DNA of 32,838 bases from Cryobacterium sp. MLB-32 (GCF_000738085.1 NZ_JPRS01000047.1:1-32838); one strand, 5' to 3'; counted from the stretch's first letter, positions 1 through 9,674 are shown. The notes: generated by a model from the sequence alone, not told the origin. Translations and numbers: made by a program.

Positions 1-2
1 TC

Positions 3-1019
3 GGTGACATCTTCATCGCCATCTACCTCTCCATCGTCTCCGTGGTGCTCAGTGGCAAGACCGAGGTCTGGCCGATTGTGCTTCAGCTGTCGATCGCCTT
101 CCTGTTTCTGGTCGTCATGTTCTCGCTCGCCCGCTGGGGTGGCCGCGTGGTCTCCCGGCTCATGCGCACGAAAGACGACGAACTCTTCACAATCCTGTTC
201 TTCGGTCTCGTCGTTCTCTTCGCCGGCGTCGGTGAAATCATCGGCGTGACGGATGCGATCGGTGCCTTCCTGATCGGAGTCGTGCTCGGCGCGAGCACCT
301 ACCGCGCCCGAATCGAGCGGGTCGCGGTACCCCTGCGCGACATTTTCGCGGCGTTCTTCTTCCTCAACTTCGGGCTCGCCCTCAACGTCGCCGAATTCGG
401 TTCGGTCATTCAGATCGTGCTGCTCGCCGTGATCATGACCTTTATCCTGAGCCTGGGCTCCGGGGCGCTGCTCGCCTGGCTGCACAAAATGGGCCCGCGG
501 GAGGCGCTCAACACCGCCGCGATCTTCGTCAACCGCGGCGAGTTCACCCTGATCCTCGCCACCCTGAGCGTGAGCGCAGGGCTCGACCCCCGACTGCAGC
601 CGTTCGCCGGCCTGTACGTGCTCGTAATGGCCATTCTTGGACCGCTGTTCGCCGCCAATTCCGAGAAGATCGGTGCCGTTCTGCGCAAGCGCATCCCGAT
701 CCCGGCCGGGGGGCGACCGCCGCGCAATCCCATGCTCGACGAGGAGATCGCCCTCGTCGAGGCGGCTACCCACGACCAGGCGGCCGAGGCAAAGGCGGCG
801 GCGAGTTCCGCCGCCCGCCGTGCGGCCCGGCGAGACGCCGCGGCGACGCGGCCAGCGGCATCCACGTCCCGTACTCACGACCAGGCCATGGAGGCCATGC
901 TCGAATTCGCCAAGGACCGGCCGGATCCGGACCGAGCGAAACCGCCGCCCAGCGTGGAGGCAGAGCCGGGCGCACCAGACAAACCTGCACGAAAACCACG
1001 AACGGGTGACTACACGTGA
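3..1019 (+). CDS. Cation:proton antiporter, CPA2 family (5' partial)
   Basis: The reading frame is open from base 3, so the true start lies left of the window; the GTG at 42 is internal. The visible part is the C-terminal half of a Kef/NapA-type monovalent cation/H+ antiporter with several hydrophobic membrane segments. Family-like stretches include VTDAIGAFLIGVVLGAS, then FFFLNFGLALN, then FVNRGEFTLILATLS near the end of the membrane domain. A hydrophilic cytoplasmic tail of about 110 residues follows, rich in Ala and Arg; it is not an obvious TrkA-N or TrkA-C domain. The stop overlaps the GTG start of the SURF1-like gene (GTGA), so the two are probably translationally coupled. The transported ion cannot be read from this fragment. 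Confidence is high for the family and low for the substrate. Confidence 0.85.
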   Translation, partial: GDIFIAIYLSIVSVVLSGKTEVWPIVLQLSIAFLFLVVMFSLARWGGRVVSRLMRTKDDELFTILFFGLVVLFAGVGEIIGVTDAIGAFLIGVVLGASTYRARIERVAVPLRDIFAAFFFLNFGLALNVAEFGSVIQIVLLAVIMTFILSLGSGALLAWLHKMGPREALNTAAIFVNRGEFTLILATLSVSAGLDPRLQPFAGLYVLVMAILGPLFAANSEKIGAVLRKRIPIPAGGRPPRNPMLDEEIALVEAATHDQAAEAKAAASSAARRAARRDAAATRPAASTSRTHDQAMEAMLEFAKDRPDPDRAKPPPSVEAEPGAPDKPARKPRTGDYT

Positions 1020-1798
1020 TCGAGATGATGAGGCGCCCGCGTTGGGTGCTCGCGCTGCTGTTGGCGCTCGGGATTGCCGCGGCCTTCGCCGTACTGGGCC
1101 ACTGGCAGCTCGACCGCGCCATTGAATCCGGCGTTGTCGTGGAGCGATCCACCGAGGTCGTGATGCCGCTCGGCGACGTGACCCAGCCCGATGGCCCGAG
1201 CACGCAGGTGGCAACCGGTCAGATGGTGCGGCTCGAGGCCGCCCCGGTTCCCGGCGACGAGCAGATCATCAGCAAGCGCTTTAACGGCGGCGAACTCGGC
1301 TTCTGGGTGGTCAGCCATTACATCGTCGCCGACAACTCGGCGCACATCGCGGTGGCGCGCGGTTGGGCGGCTGACGATGCCGGCGCGCGGCAGGCCGCGG
1401 CGGCACTGGCATCGGAGAGCGCGAGTACGGTCACGATCGTGGGTCGCTTCCTGCCGGGCGAGGCCCCCGAACTGCCCGACGAGAACGGACCGTCCACGGT
1501 GCAGACCACGGTGGCGCCGTCCGCGCTCGTCAACCTGTGGGCAGGCTTCACCGACCAGGCCGTCTACTCCGGGTACATCGTGGATTCCGCAGCCCCGACC
1601 GGCCTCGCCGTGATCGATTCCCCGGAGCCCGTGATCGGCGCCTCGGTCAACTGGCTCAACATCTTCTACGCCATCGAGTGGGTCGTGTTCGGCGGATTCG
1701 CGGTGTTCCTCTGGTACCGACTCGTGCGCGATGCCGTGGAACGCGAGCTCGAAGACGCCGAGGAAGCTGCTGCGGAAGCTCTCAACTCCGGCACGTAG
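1016..1798 (+). CDS. SURF1-family cytochrome oxidase assembly protein
   Basis: A 260-aa protein with a TM helix near residues 9-28 and another near 218-238, enclosing a large extracytoplasmic domain. This is SURF1 topology. The SURF1 signature G-x-W-Q-x-x-R appears as GHWQLDR just after the first helix. The second helix carries NWLNIFYAIEWVVFGGFA followed by FLWYRLVRD, as in actinobacterial SURF1 proteins. The family helps assemble aa3-type cytochrome c oxidase, probably at heme a insertion. The GTG start overlaps the antiporter stop by 4 bp, and the DUF3817 gene begins 10 bp downstream, which places it inside the guaA operon. No oxidase genes are in the window. Confidence 0.85.
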   Translation: MIEMMRRPRWVLALLLALGIAAAFAVLGHWQLDRAIESGVVVERSTEVVMPLGDVTQPDGPSTQVATGQMVRLEAAPVPGDEQIISKRFNGGELGFWVVSHYIVADNSAHIAVARGWAADDAGARQAAAALASESASTVTIVGRFLPGEAPELPDENGPSTVQTTVAPSALVNLWAGFTDQAVYSGYIVDSAAPTGLAVIDSPEPVIGASVNWLNIFYAIEWVVFGGFAVFLWYRLVRDAVERELEDAEEAAAEALNSGT

Positions 1799-1808
1799 GA
1801 TTAGACCC

Positions 1809-2258
1809 ATGCCTCGTCTACCCAAGCCCGCCGACATATCCAAGATTCCCGGTGCGCTCCGGCTGTACCAGGTGTCCTCCATCATCACCGGAGTGTTCCT
1901 GCTCCTGCTCTGCGCCGAGGTGATCGCCAAGTTCATCTACGGCTACGAGGTCGAGATGGGCGGCGAGAACGGTTTTCTCGCCATGGTTCCGAAGGACACC
2001 GTGGCCGCCGTCAACGTGAGCACCGCCATCCTGATCATGCACGGCTGGTTCTACGTGCTCTACCTCTTCGCGGACTTCCGCCTGTGGAGCCTCATGCGCT
2101 GGCCGTTCTGGCGCTTCGTGCTCATCGCACTCGGCGGCATCATCCCCACCCTGTCGTTCTTCCTCGAAGGACCGTTCACCCGCACGGTGAAGCGCACCCT
2201 CGCGGAGAACGCCGACACGACCGCGGCACGGGCCGAGAAGGCCGAGGCCACGTCATGA
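1809..2258 (+). CDS. DUF3817 domain integral membrane protein
   Basis: A 149-aa protein with a short hydrophilic N-terminus and three hydrophobic helices: one around residues 23-41 ([15 protein letters not shown]), one around 72-90 ([17 protein letters not shown]) and one around 97-115. A charged C-terminal tail follows. The arrangement and the HGWFYVLYL and WPFWRFV motifs fit the DUF3817 (YdzA-like) family, whose function is unknown. An in-frame upstream start at 1731 lies inside the SURF1-like gene; I chose the ATG at 1809 because it follows that gene and matches the usual family N-terminus. The last codons overlap the guaA start as ATGA, so translation of guaA is probably coupled to this gene. 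Confidence 0.82.
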   Translation: MPRLPKPADISKIPGALRLYQVSSIITGVFLLLLCAEVIAKFIYGYEVEMGGENGFLAMVPKDTVAAVNVSTAILIMHGWFYVLYLFADFRLWSLMRWPFWRFVLIALGGIIPTLSFFLEGPFTRTVKRTLAENADTTAARAEKAEATS

Positions 2259-3871
2259 GCGTCATCAGCGACACCACGGATGCTGCGGTCCCCGCGCTGT
2301 CCGGCATCGATCGCCCCGTGCTGGTCGTGGACTTCGGTGCGCAGTACGCGCAGCTGATCGCCCGACGTGTGCGCGAGGCATCCGTCTACTCCGAGATCGT
2401 GGCGCACACCATCACCGCGGCCGAGATCAAGGCGAAGAACCCGCTGGGCATCGTGCTGAGCGGCGGACCGTCGAGTGTCTATGCCGAGGGCGCACCGGCG
2501 TTCGACGCCGAGATCTTCGAACTCGGTATTCCGGTGCTCGGCATTTGCTACGGCTTTCAGGTGATGGCCACCGCTCTTGGCGGCACCGTCGCGCACACCG
2601 GCGCCCGCGAGTACGGCTCGACGCCGGTCACCGTGAGTGACGGCTCGAACGTGTTGCTCGCCGACCAGCCTGAAGCGCAGACCGTGTGGATGAGCCACGG
2701 CGACTCGGTGGCTACCGCCCCGGTCGGGTTCACCGTGCTCGCCTCGACGACCTCGACCCCCGTCGCGGCGTTCGCCAACGACGAGAAGCGCCTCTACGGC
2801 GTGCAGTGGCACCCCGAGGTCAAGCACTCAGAAAACGGCCAGCACGTGCTGGAGAACTTCCTGCACCGCGCGGCCGGTATCGCCGCCGACTGGAACAGCG
2901 GCAACGTCATCACCGAACAGGTCGCCCGCATTCGGGCCCAGGTCGGCACCGGAAAGGTGATCTGCGGTCTGTCCGGCGGAGTTGACTCTGCCGTGGCCGC
3001 CGCCCTCGTGCACAAGGCGATCGGCGACCAGCTCGTCTGCGTGTTCGTCGACCACGGCCTGCTGCGCCAGGATGAGCGCCGCCAAGTTGAGGAAGACTAC
3101 GTGAAGGCCACCGGCATCCGCCTGGTCACCGTCGACGTGCGTGAGCAGTTCCTCACCGCCCTCGAGGGCGTCAGTGACCCGGAGACCAAGCGCAAGATCA
3201 TCGGTCGCGAGTTCATCCGCACCTTCGAGCAGGCACAGGCCGAGCTCATCAAGGAGTCGGCCGAGATCGATGGCGATCCGATCCGTTTCCTCGTGCAGGG
3301 CACCCTGTACCCGGACGTCGTCGAATCCGGCGGCGGCAGCGGTACCGCCAACATCAAGAGCCACCACAACGTGGGCGGACTGCCCGACGACCTCAAGTTC
3401 GAGCTCGTCGAACCGCTGCGAGCCCTGTTTAAGGACGAGGTTCGTGCCATCGGCGCCGAGCTCGGCCTGCCGCCCGAGATCGTGCAGCGTCAGCCGTTCC
3501 CCGGACCCGGCCTCGGTATCCGTATCGTCGGCTCCATCAACCAGGAGCGACTTGACCTGCTTCGTCAGGCGGATGCCATCGTGCGCGCCGAGCTGACCGC
3601 CGCCGGCCTCGACCGGGAGATTTGGCAGTGCCCCGTTGTGCTGCTCGCCGATGTGCGTTCGGTGGGCGTGCAGGGCGACGGCCGCACCTACGGCCACCCG
3701 ATCGTGCTGCGCCCGGTGTCGAGCGAAGACGCGATGACCGCCGACTGGACCCGCGTGCCGTACGACATTCTGGCGAAGATCAGCAACCGCATCACGAACG
3801 AGGTGGACGGCGTGAACCGTGTCGTGCTCGACATCACGTCGAAGCCGCCGGGAACGATCGAATGGGAGTGA
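2255..3871 (+). CDS. guaA: GMP synthase (glutamine-hydrolysing)
   Basis: A 538-aa GuaA that converts XMP to GMP using ATP and glutamine in cytosolic purine synthesis. An N-terminal class I amidotransferase domain (about 20-205) carries the triad Cys98 (GICYG), His186 and Glu188 (WHPEV). The ATP-pyrophosphatase domain has the PP-loop SGGVDS at 240-245. The C-terminal dimerisation domain contains [12 protein letters not shown] and ends in KPPGTIEWE, the canonical C-terminus. The chosen ATG overlaps the previous stop (ATGA); the frame stays open to 2084, but that stretch lies inside the DUF3817 gene. It is the last gene of its operon, followed by a strong terminator. All key residues are present, so it should be functional. 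Confidence 0.97.
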   Translation: MSVISDTTDAAVPALSGIDRPVLVVDFGAQYAQLIARRVREASVYSEIVAHTITAAEIKAKNPLGIVLSGGPSSVYAEGAPAFDAEIFELGIPVLGICYGFQVMATALGGTVAHTGAREYGSTPVTVSDGSNVLLADQPEAQTVWMSHGDSVATAPVGFTVLASTTSTPVAAFANDEKRLYGVQWHPEVKHSENGQHVLENFLHRAAGIAADWNSGNVITEQVARIRAQVGTGKVICGLSGGVDSAVAAALVHKAIGDQLVCVFVDHGLLRQDERRQVEEDYVKATGIRLVTVDVREQFLTALEGVSDPETKRKIIGREFIRTFEQAQAELIKESAEIDGDPIRFLVQGTLYPDVVESGGGSGTANIKSHHNVGGLPDDLKFELVEPLRALFKDEVRAIGAELGLPPEIVQRQPFPGPGLGIRIVGSINQERLDLLRQADAIVRAELTAAGLDREIWQCPVVLLADVRSVGVQGDGRTYGHPIVLRPVSSEDAMTADWTRVPYDILAKISNRITNEVDGVNRVVLDITSKPPGTIEWE

Positions 3872-3883
3872 TCTCCCCCAGCG

Positions 3884-3924
3884 AATGACGAAGGACCGGC
3901 CCTGGGGGCCGGTCCTTCGTCATT
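3884..3924. terminator. Bidirectional hairpin terminator after guaA
   Basis: A perfect 19-bp inverted repeat (3884-3902 and 3906-3924) with a 3-nt loop, GC-rich at the loop end. It lies 12 bp after the guaA stop and 23 bp after the end of the convergent 51-aa gene. No T-run follows on either strand, which is common for actinobacterial terminators. It can serve both converging transcripts. Confidence 0.85.
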
Positions 3925-3947
3925 GCGGCGTCGGTCCCGTGGCGTTG

Positions 3948-4103
3948 CTAGTCCTTGGGGGAGCGGAGCCAGCGTCGCACGGCGATGAAGACGACCCAGG
4001 CCAGCGCCACGATGGTGATCACGCCGCTGATCACATAACCCACGGTCGCTGTGTTTCCGGTGGTCTCGGCCAAGAGAAGCGCTGGTAGGTGCAGAAAGCT
4101 CAT
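3948..4103 (-). CDS. Small single-pass membrane protein, 51 aa
   Basis: This short frame encodes 51 residues: an amphipathic start (MSFLHLPALLLAETTG), one hydrophobic helix at about 22-42 (YVISGVITIVALAWVVFI), and a basic end AVRRWLRSPKD. The positive-inside rule puts the C-terminus in the cytoplasm. It starts 9 bp after the pyruvate kinase-like gene on the same strand and ends just before the shared terminator, so it is bounded like a real gene. No Shine-Dalgarno is clear, but TAAAAT lies 6 nt before the ATG, so a leaderless transcript is possible. I do not recognise a named family. Its function is unknown. Confidence 0.72.
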   Translation of the reverse strand: MSFLHLPALLLAETTGNTATVGYVISGVITIVALAWVVFIAVRRWLRSPKD

Positions 4104-4109
4104 TGTCCT

Positions 4110-4115
4110 ATTTTA
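4110..4115 (-). promoter_or_regulatory. Possible -10 element for the 51-aa membrane protein
   Basis: TAAAAT on the minus strand is followed by 6 nt and then the ATG. That spacing would put the transcription start at or next to the start codon. It overlaps the stop codon of the pyruvate kinase-like gene. No good -35 element sits 16-18 bp upstream; a GTGACA is 20 bp away. Confidence 0.35.
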
Positions 4116-5999
4116 AGCACCGATCGACGTCGGCTTGTCACCGTGAACGGACATTCCCGGTTGCGCTGATTCCGAAAGATCCGGATCCCAGGCCCGCAGC
4201 CGTCGCAGCAGGCTGCGTTTCTTGTCGGTGTGGCCCTGCATGCGTCCGAGGATGCCGGCGAGCATGGAGATGGCCTCCGGGATGAACGGGCCCTTGTTGA
4301 GCATCACGCACTCGGCACGCTCGGCCATGGCCGCATCGGTCACCTCGGCCCGGGACGGCACACCCGTGCGGGCGAGGGTATCGAGCACCTGGGTGGCCCA
4401 GATCACCGGCACATGTGCGGCTTCACACAGCCAGAGGATCTCCTCCTGAACCTCGGCAAGCCGTTCGAAACCGGCTTCCACCGCGAGGTCGCCGCGGGCG
4501 ATCATCACGCCCACGTTCTGCCACTGCATGGCCTCCAGCAGGATCTGCGGGAGCGCCTCGAACGCAGCGACCGTTTCGATCTTGAGCACGACGCCGAGTG
4601 CCGGGTTGCCCTGGAGGTGAGACAGGAGGTCCCGCACGTCCTCGGCGCTGCGCACAAAGGACATGTTGACGATGTCGGCGTGGGTGCGCACGAACGCGAG
4701 GTCGGTGGTGTCCTGGTCGGTGAGTGCCGAAATGGACAGCAGCGTATCGGGCAGGTTGATGCCCTTCTCGGCTCGCAGCTTCGTTCCCGCCGGCCCGGCC
4801 CGGTGCACGGCAATCGTGATCTCGGTCGGAGCGACGGCGATGATGACCCCGGCGATCTTGCCGTCATCCAGCAGAACACGGTGACCGCGGTGGGCTTCGC
4901 GGAAGGCCTCCGGCAGGGTGCAGCCGATCCGGTGTGTTCCGTTGGTCGAGAGCGGCACCGGGCTGAGATCCGCGGTGAGGATGAGCGTATCTCCGCGGCG
5001 CACGAGCAGGAACTGCTCGGTCGACGGCAGAACGCCGACGACGCCGACGACGTGCCGGGCGTCGTGTTTTGCGCCCAGGGCCAGTCCAGGAACGAAGTAG
5101 ACGGTTTCCGGCAGCGACGCCAGACATCCGTCGGCATAGATCTGCTCCACGGTGATGGTGCGATACGCCCCGCGGGCATCGACGAGGCTGATCTCATCGC
5201 CGACCCGGCGGCGGCGCAGCCAGCTCGGTTCGGTGATCGGAATAACGGATGCGCCCGGCGCAACGGCATTGTCGGGTCGCGCGCCGAGCCACACCAGACC
5301 CCGGCGGAGCACCGTACCGGTGGCGGAACGCTCCGGTTTGACCTTGATCACCCGCGGCCCGGCCATGATCGGCCCCGTGCGGAGCTTTGGACCGCCGAGG
5401 TCCATGGCCACCAGGCACCGCTCGCCGGTCCCGGTCTCGGCAGCACGGATATGGGCGATCATTGCCATCCACTCGGTCATCCCATCGTGGGCGCAGTTGA
5501 TGCGGGCGAGGTCCATGCCGCTCGTGATCATGGACTGCACTATTCCGGGGTCGGTGGCCGTTTCGCTCGGTAGCGTCACCATGATTCGGGTCGAGCGGTG
5601 CGCCGGTTCGGCGCCGAGGAGCAGCGCCGTGTTGCGGGTGAGCACGGCCGTGCCGTCACGTGGATGAGGGACTGCCACCGGGTGTGCATCGGACGAATGA
5701 CTCGCGGGGTCGATCAGCAGCGTGAGTGTTCGGAGCAGGGCGTCGATGCTCGCGAGAACGTCGGATTCGGTGCGGCCCAGCGAGGTGAGTCCGTGTCGGG
5801 CCAGCCGCACCTGCAGATCACGCACATCATGGGCGCGCAGTTCCGCGTAGTGCACGAGGTTGCGCGCGCTGAACTCGTGTCGGGGTTGCACGGCGGAGAT
5901 CTGGTCGGCTTGCCGGAGTTCGGCCAGCAACATGTCCGCCCGTAACTCGTCAATTTCCGTGTGGAGGGAGATCAGGTCAGAGAGCTCGAGCGATGTCAT
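4113..5999 (-). CDS. Divergent, enlarged pyruvate kinase-like protein
   Basis: A 628-aa protein. Residues 1-100 are a helical, charged extension. The pyruvate kinase barrel starts near 137 (TRIMVTLPSE, GMDLARINCAHDG) and continues with MDLGGPKLRTGPI at 199-211. The B-domain region is about twice the usual size: an extra beta-rich block precedes the recognisable HRVLLDDGKIAGVI segment. Further core motifs are LRAEKGINLP, VVLKIET (catalytic Lys), ARGDLAVE and WATQVLDTL. The usual SGETAKG loop is replaced by MLNKGPF near 566, and no regulatory C-terminal domain follows; the protein ends about 60 residues later. The ATG at 5999 has GGAAGG upstream. It may be a PEP/pyruvate enzyme or a paralogue with another substrate; the family is firm, the reaction is not. 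Confidence 0.85.
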   Translation of the reverse strand: MTSLELSDLISLHTEIDELRADMLLAELRQADQISAVQPRHEFSARNLVHYAELRAHDVRDLQVRLARHGLTSLGRTESDVLASIDALLRTLTLLIDPASHSSDAHPVAVPHPRDGTAVLTRNTALLLGAEPAHRSTRIMVTLPSETATDPGIVQSMITSGMDLARINCAHDGMTEWMAMIAHIRAAETGTGERCLVAMDLGGPKLRTGPIMAGPRVIKVKPERSATGTVLRRGLVWLGARPDNAVAPGASVIPITEPSWLRRRRVGDEISLVDARGAYRTITVEQIYADGCLASLPETVYFVPGLALGAKHDARHVVGVVGVLPSTEQFLLVRRGDTLILTADLSPVPLSTNGTHRIGCTLPEAFREAHRGHRVLLDDGKIAGVIIAVAPTEITIAVHRAGPAGTKLRAEKGINLPDTLLSISALTDQDTTDLAFVRTHADIVNMSFVRSAEDVRDLLSHLQGNPALGVVLKIETVAAFEALPQILLEAMQWQNVGVMIARGDLAVEAGFERLAEVQEEILWLCEAAHVPVIWATQVLDTLARTGVPSRAEVTDAAMAERAECVMLNKGPFIPEAISMLAGILGRMQGHTDKKRSLLRRLRAWDPDLSESAQPGMSVHGDKPTSIGA

Positions 6000-6220
6000 G
6001 TCGTTCCTTCCGCGTCTGGCTCGCCACGGTGTCGGAGTGCGCGGCGACGAGCGGCCCCAGTATGAATCCCCGGGGTGAACAACAGGGGTGGGACCGCGGA
6101 GGATGAGGGGCGCGCATCGATCAAGCGGCCACCGGCAACCGACGCGCACGCATGTGCAAGTGGGTGCCGGCGGGCGGTGGATACGGTGGGAGCAACAACC
6201 GTACTCACTGTGGAGGACCC

Positions 6221-7630
6221 ATGAACAGCTTCGAGAGCATTCTCGCGACGATCACGCCGACGTCAGGACCGACGAGAGAGATTCTCGATCCTGCGACCGG
6301 GGATGTGGTCGGCTCGGCACCGATCCACACGGTCGATGACCTCGATCGTGCCGTGGCCGCGGCCGCCTCAGCTCAGCCGGCCTGGGCAGCCCTGGGGCAC
6401 GCGGCCCGCAGCGAGACCCTCCTGCGGGCCGCTGACGCGATCGACGCCGCGGCCGAGGGGCTGGCCGAACTCCTCTCCCGCGAACAGGGCAAGCCACTGA
6501 ACGGCCCGAACGCCCGCTTCGAGGTGGGCGGAGCGTCCGCCTGGCTGCGCACGGCAGCCGGCACGCCGTTGGACGCCCAGACCGTCGTTGACGACGGGAC
6601 AACGCACGCGGTGATGAGCTACCGCCCGATCGGCGTGGTCGGTGCGATCGGCCCGTGGAACTGGCCGATGATGATCACGATCTGGCAGATCGCCCCGGCG
6701 TTGCGAATGGGAAACTCCGTCGTCGTCAAGCCCTCCGAATACACCCCGCTGAGTGTGCTGGCCCTCGTCGCGGTGATCAACGAGGTGCTCCCGGCCGGTC
6801 TGGTCACCGTTGTCTCGGGTGACCGTGAGGTCGGCGCACGGCTGTCATCGCACCCCGACATCGGCAAGGTGATGTTCACCGGGTCGACCGCGACCGGTAA
6901 GGCGATCATTCGCAGCTCGGCCGACACGGTCAAGCGCCTCACGCTCGAGCTCGGCGGCAACGACGCTGGGATCGTGTTGCCGGACGCCGACCCGACGGCC
7001 ATCGCGGAGGGGCTGTTCTGGGGTGCGTTCATCAACACGGGCCAGACCTGCGCCGCCCTCAAACGCCTCTATGTGCACGATGACATTTACGACGAGGTGT
7101 GCACGGCGCTGACGGCCGTCGCGGAGACGATGCCGATGGGCGTGGGCATCGACGAGCAGAACGTGCTCGGCCCGCTGCAGAACCAGGCGCAGTTCGACAT
7201 CGTCGCCGGTCTCGTTGAGGCGGCGAAGGCATCCGGTGCCCGGGTCCTGCTCGGCGGCAACCCCGTGGCCGACCAGCCGGGCTACTTCTACCCGACCACC
7301 CTCATCGCCGACATCGACAATGACAACCCCCTCGTGGCCGAGGAACAGTTCGGACCCGCCTTGCCCATCATCCGTTACAGCACGGTTGACGAGGCGATCG
7401 CGATGGCGAATAGCGTGGAGGTGGGCCTGGGCGGTTCCGTCTGGTCCTCCGACGTGGCGAAGGCCCGGGAGGTGGCGGCACGCCTGGAGACGGGCACCGT
7501 GTGGATCAACGCGCACGGCGCCGTGCACCCGATGATCCCCTTCGGCGGGTCGAAGCAGTCCGGCTACGGCCTGGAGTTCGGCGTCGAAGGCCTCAAGGCC
7601 CTGGGCGTACCGCAGGTGATCAACGGCTGA
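6221..7630 (+). CDS. NAD(P)-dependent aldehyde dehydrogenase
   Basis: A 469-aa ALDH-superfamily enzyme that oxidises an aldehyde to its acid. Visible motifs are GPWNWP with Asn147, FTGSTATGK for the cofactor, LELGGND with general base Glu243, and GQTCAALKR with nucleophile Cys277. The C-terminal part contains EEQFGPALPI and PFGGSKQSGYG, as expected. The ATG at 6221 follows TGGAGGA by 3-4 nt; the frame stays open to 6152, but that extension looks non-coding. It is divergent from the pyruvate kinase-like gene and convergent with the amine oxidase. That neighbour and the FeaR-like regulator suggest the substrate is the aldehyde released from an amine, such as an aryl acetaldehyde; this is an inference from context. 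Confidence 0.93.
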   Translation: MNSFESILATITPTSGPTREILDPATGDVVGSAPIHTVDDLDRAVAAAASAQPAWAALGHAARSETLLRAADAIDAAAEGLAELLSREQGKPLNGPNARFEVGGASAWLRTAAGTPLDAQTVVDDGTTHAVMSYRPIGVVGAIGPWNWPMMITIWQIAPALRMGNSVVVKPSEYTPLSVLALVAVINEVLPAGLVTVVSGDREVGARLSSHPDIGKVMFTGSTATGKAIIRSSADTVKRLTLELGGNDAGIVLPDADPTAIAEGLFWGAFINTGQTCAALKRLYVHDDIYDEVCTALTAVAETMPMGVGIDEQNVLGPLQNQAQFDIVAGLVEAAKASGARVLLGGNPVADQPGYFYPTTLIADIDNDNPLVAEEQFGPALPIIRYSTVDEAIAMANSVEVGLGGSVWSSDVAKAREVAARLETGTVWINAHGAVHPMIPFGGSKQSGYGLEFGVEGLKALGVPQVING

Positions 7631-7642
7631 GTCTCGGCGAAT

Positions 7643-7689
7643 GTCAATGGCCGCATGGCCCGGGTCACCCGGGCCATGCGGCCATTGAC
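7643..7689. terminator. Bidirectional hairpin terminator between ALDH and amine oxidase
   Basis: A perfect 22-bp inverted repeat (7643-7664 and 7668-7689) with a 3-nt loop, lying 12 bp after the aldehyde dehydrogenase stop and 13 bp before the end of the convergent amine oxidase gene. There is no T-run. It is probably the shared terminator of both. Confidence 0.85.
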
Positions 7690-7702
7690 GTGCGCCCGTC
7701 GC

Positions 7703-9634
7703 TCAGCAGTGGCAGTGGCCCTCGTCAACCGGCGTGTTGCCGGGAACATCGAGCACAGGACTGCGGTCGAAGAATCCCTCCGGGCGCAGCTTGAACCCGG
7801 CCGTGTCGACGGGCATGATCGGCCAGTCCTCGACCCGGGGAAAATGCGTGAGACCGAAGGTGTGCCACACCACGATGTCCTGGCCGTCGATGTCCCGGTC
7901 CTGTTGCACGTAGGCGGGGAGCCCCGCGCCGCCGGCATGCTGGTTCACGAAATCCCCGGTTGGATAGCGCTCCGTTTCCGCAAAGCGGGTGACCCACAGG
8001 TCTTTGGTCGCGAATGCGGCACGCTGGGCCACGGACGAGTCCTTGTCGGCGAGCAGCGTGGGCTGTCCTTGGGGATAGAGCTTGTACCCCACGGGCTCGC
8101 CGAGCCGGTTGAGGCTGCTCGGGTTGGAGATGAGCCAGGTACGCCCGCTGCGCATGTCGGCCTCGCGGATGCCCTCGGACTCGCGGGCCAGCAGGGTGCG
8201 ACGGCGGGAGAAGGCGTTCCCACGCTCGTTCCCCTCGCCCATCGGCACCCGTACCGCTTCTTCCTCCTCGACCCGATTGCTCAGACCGTCGACGGCCATG
8301 TCCAGGCGCGCGCTGAACAGGTGCTGGTGGAAGGGGGCGCCGAGCCCGGGAGCGAGTTCGGAGGCGTAGGGGTAGCCCTTGCCCGGGTAGGCGCTCGTGA
8401 ACACGACGCCGGTGGCCTTGGCTTCGAACTCGATCGTTCCGTCGAGGTACAGGTACCAGTAGAAGCCGTAGTCGTAATTGCCCACGGTGGTGAAGAACGA
8501 GATCACGAGCCGGCGATTGCGCCGGGTGTAATCGATGCCGGTCCACAGATCGCTGTGCTTGGCGAGGATGCCCCAGTCCTCTTCGTGCATGCAGATTCCG
8601 TTGCGGATCTCGCGCGGGTTGCCGAAACCGTCGGTGATGACCGGGCTCAGATAGGTGATGTCGCCGAGGCAGTCGCAGCCGAGCTCAAGTGAGTTGGCGT
8701 ATTGCCCCACCAGATACTCGCCGGTGTCGAAGTAGTTCTGCCAGGAGCGCACGGGGGCCGGGTCGCCGTAGGGCACGACCATTTCGGCGATCGAGGCACG
8801 ACGGATGATCGGGCGCCGCACTCCGGCGTCGTCGAAGCCGATGTTGTGCAGCACCACGCCTTCGCGCACGTCGAAGCCCACGTCAAGGCTCCACTTCTCC
8901 CACTCGATATGGTTGCCGCCGGTCACGGTGAAGCTCGGGCCTTCCGGCTGCGTAATGCTGATGGGCTTGAGGGTGTCGCGCGACGGCCCGGTGAGCGCGG
9001 GGTCGGTGTAGTTGCCGTGCTCGGCCGGGATCGGAACCACGCCGTAGTCGATGACCTGGTCGACGGTCTTGCCGACGACATCGACGTAGGCCACGAGCCC
9101 GTCAACCGGATGTGCCCAGGCGCTGTCCTCGGGAAAATCCTGCACGAACGCGAGGCCGCGAAGAATGCGGCGGCCCTTCTCCTCCGGGTACTCGAACACC
9201 CCGGCCGAGAGGGGGGCCACGCGCACCTGGGCCACATCGAGTCCGCGGGCGGCCAGTGCCGCCAGCCAGCGCTCGTCCCGGCTGAGCAGATCCTCGACGC
9301 TGCCGAACTCCTCCTCGAGCACGGGCAGCTCCCCGGTCAGAGCGGTATCGAGTGACACGACGGATTCCACGATCCCGAGGGTCACTGACACCGTGACATC
9401 CGTCGGTGCGGCGCCGGAGACATCGTGCAGGAACACCCGAAACCGGCGGTCGGTCGCTTGGGACTCTGCGCCGCGCGGGGGATCGAGGAGGCCGAGGTAG
9501 GCGACGCGGATGCTGTCGCCGAACAGGCCTGCCGCAGAGAGAAGCGCTCGTACCTGCCCGACCTCCTCGGCTGTCGGGAGCGCGTACGCTCCGGCCGTGG
9601 TCGTGGGGGGAGTGACAAGCGATGCGGAACTCAT
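7703..9634 (-). CDS. Copper-containing primary amine oxidase (TPQ type)
   Basis: A 643-aa enzyme close in length and motifs to the Arthrobacter globiformis amine oxidases. It converts a primary amine, O2 and water to aldehyde, NH3 and H2O2. The topaquinone precursor is Tyr387 in VGNYDYGF. The catalytic base is Asp303 in [11 protein letters not shown]. Copper ligands are His436 and His438 (HQHLF) and His597 ([15 protein letters not shown]). All three sites are offset by five from the Arthrobacter numbering I recall. Small N2/N3-type domains precede the large catalytic C-terminal domain. No signal peptide is visible. The C-terminus ends in GHCHC, possibly metal-binding. The ATG has AAAGGG upstream and diverges from a tetR gene. 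Substrate identity (phenylethylamine, tyramine or histamine) cannot be read directly. Confidence 0.95.
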   Translation of the reverse strand: MSSASLVTPPTTTAGAYALPTAEEVGQVRALLSAAGLFGDSIRVAYLGLLDPPRGAESQATDRRFRVFLHDVSGAAPTDVTVSVTLGIVESVVSLDTALTGELPVLEEEFGSVEDLLSRDERWLAALAARGLDVAQVRVAPLSAGVFEYPEEKGRRILRGLAFVQDFPEDSAWAHPVDGLVAYVDVVGKTVDQVIDYGVVPIPAEHGNYTDPALTGPSRDTLKPISITQPEGPSFTVTGGNHIEWEKWSLDVGFDVREGVVLHNIGFDDAGVRRPIIRRASIAEMVVPYGDPAPVRSWQNYFDTGEYLVGQYANSLELGCDCLGDITYLSPVITDGFGNPREIRNGICMHEEDWGILAKHSDLWTGIDYTRRNRRLVISFFTTVGNYDYGFYWYLYLDGTIEFEAKATGVVFTSAYPGKGYPYASELAPGLGAPFHQHLFSARLDMAVDGLSNRVEEEEAVRVPMGEGNERGNAFSRRRTLLARESEGIREADMRSGRTWLISNPSSLNRLGEPVGYKLYPQGQPTLLADKDSSVAQRAAFATKDLWVTRFAETERYPTGDFVNQHAGGAGLPAYVQQDRDIDGQDIVVWHTFGLTHFPRVEDWPIMPVDTAGFKLRPEGFFDRSPVLDVPGNTPVDEGHCHC

Positions 9635-9674
9635 GGGTACCCTTTCCGGGCTGTCTTAGGCCGAATTCACGTTT

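Noticed and set aside
4230-5573. 447-codon plus-strand frame opposite the pyruvate kinase-like gene
   Set aside because: It is antisense to a gene with clear domains; composition is typical of a GC-rich shadow frame.
7655-8692. 345-codon plus-strand frame opposite the amine oxidase
   Set aside because: Antisense to an enzyme with all catalytic residues in place, and it begins in the terminator.
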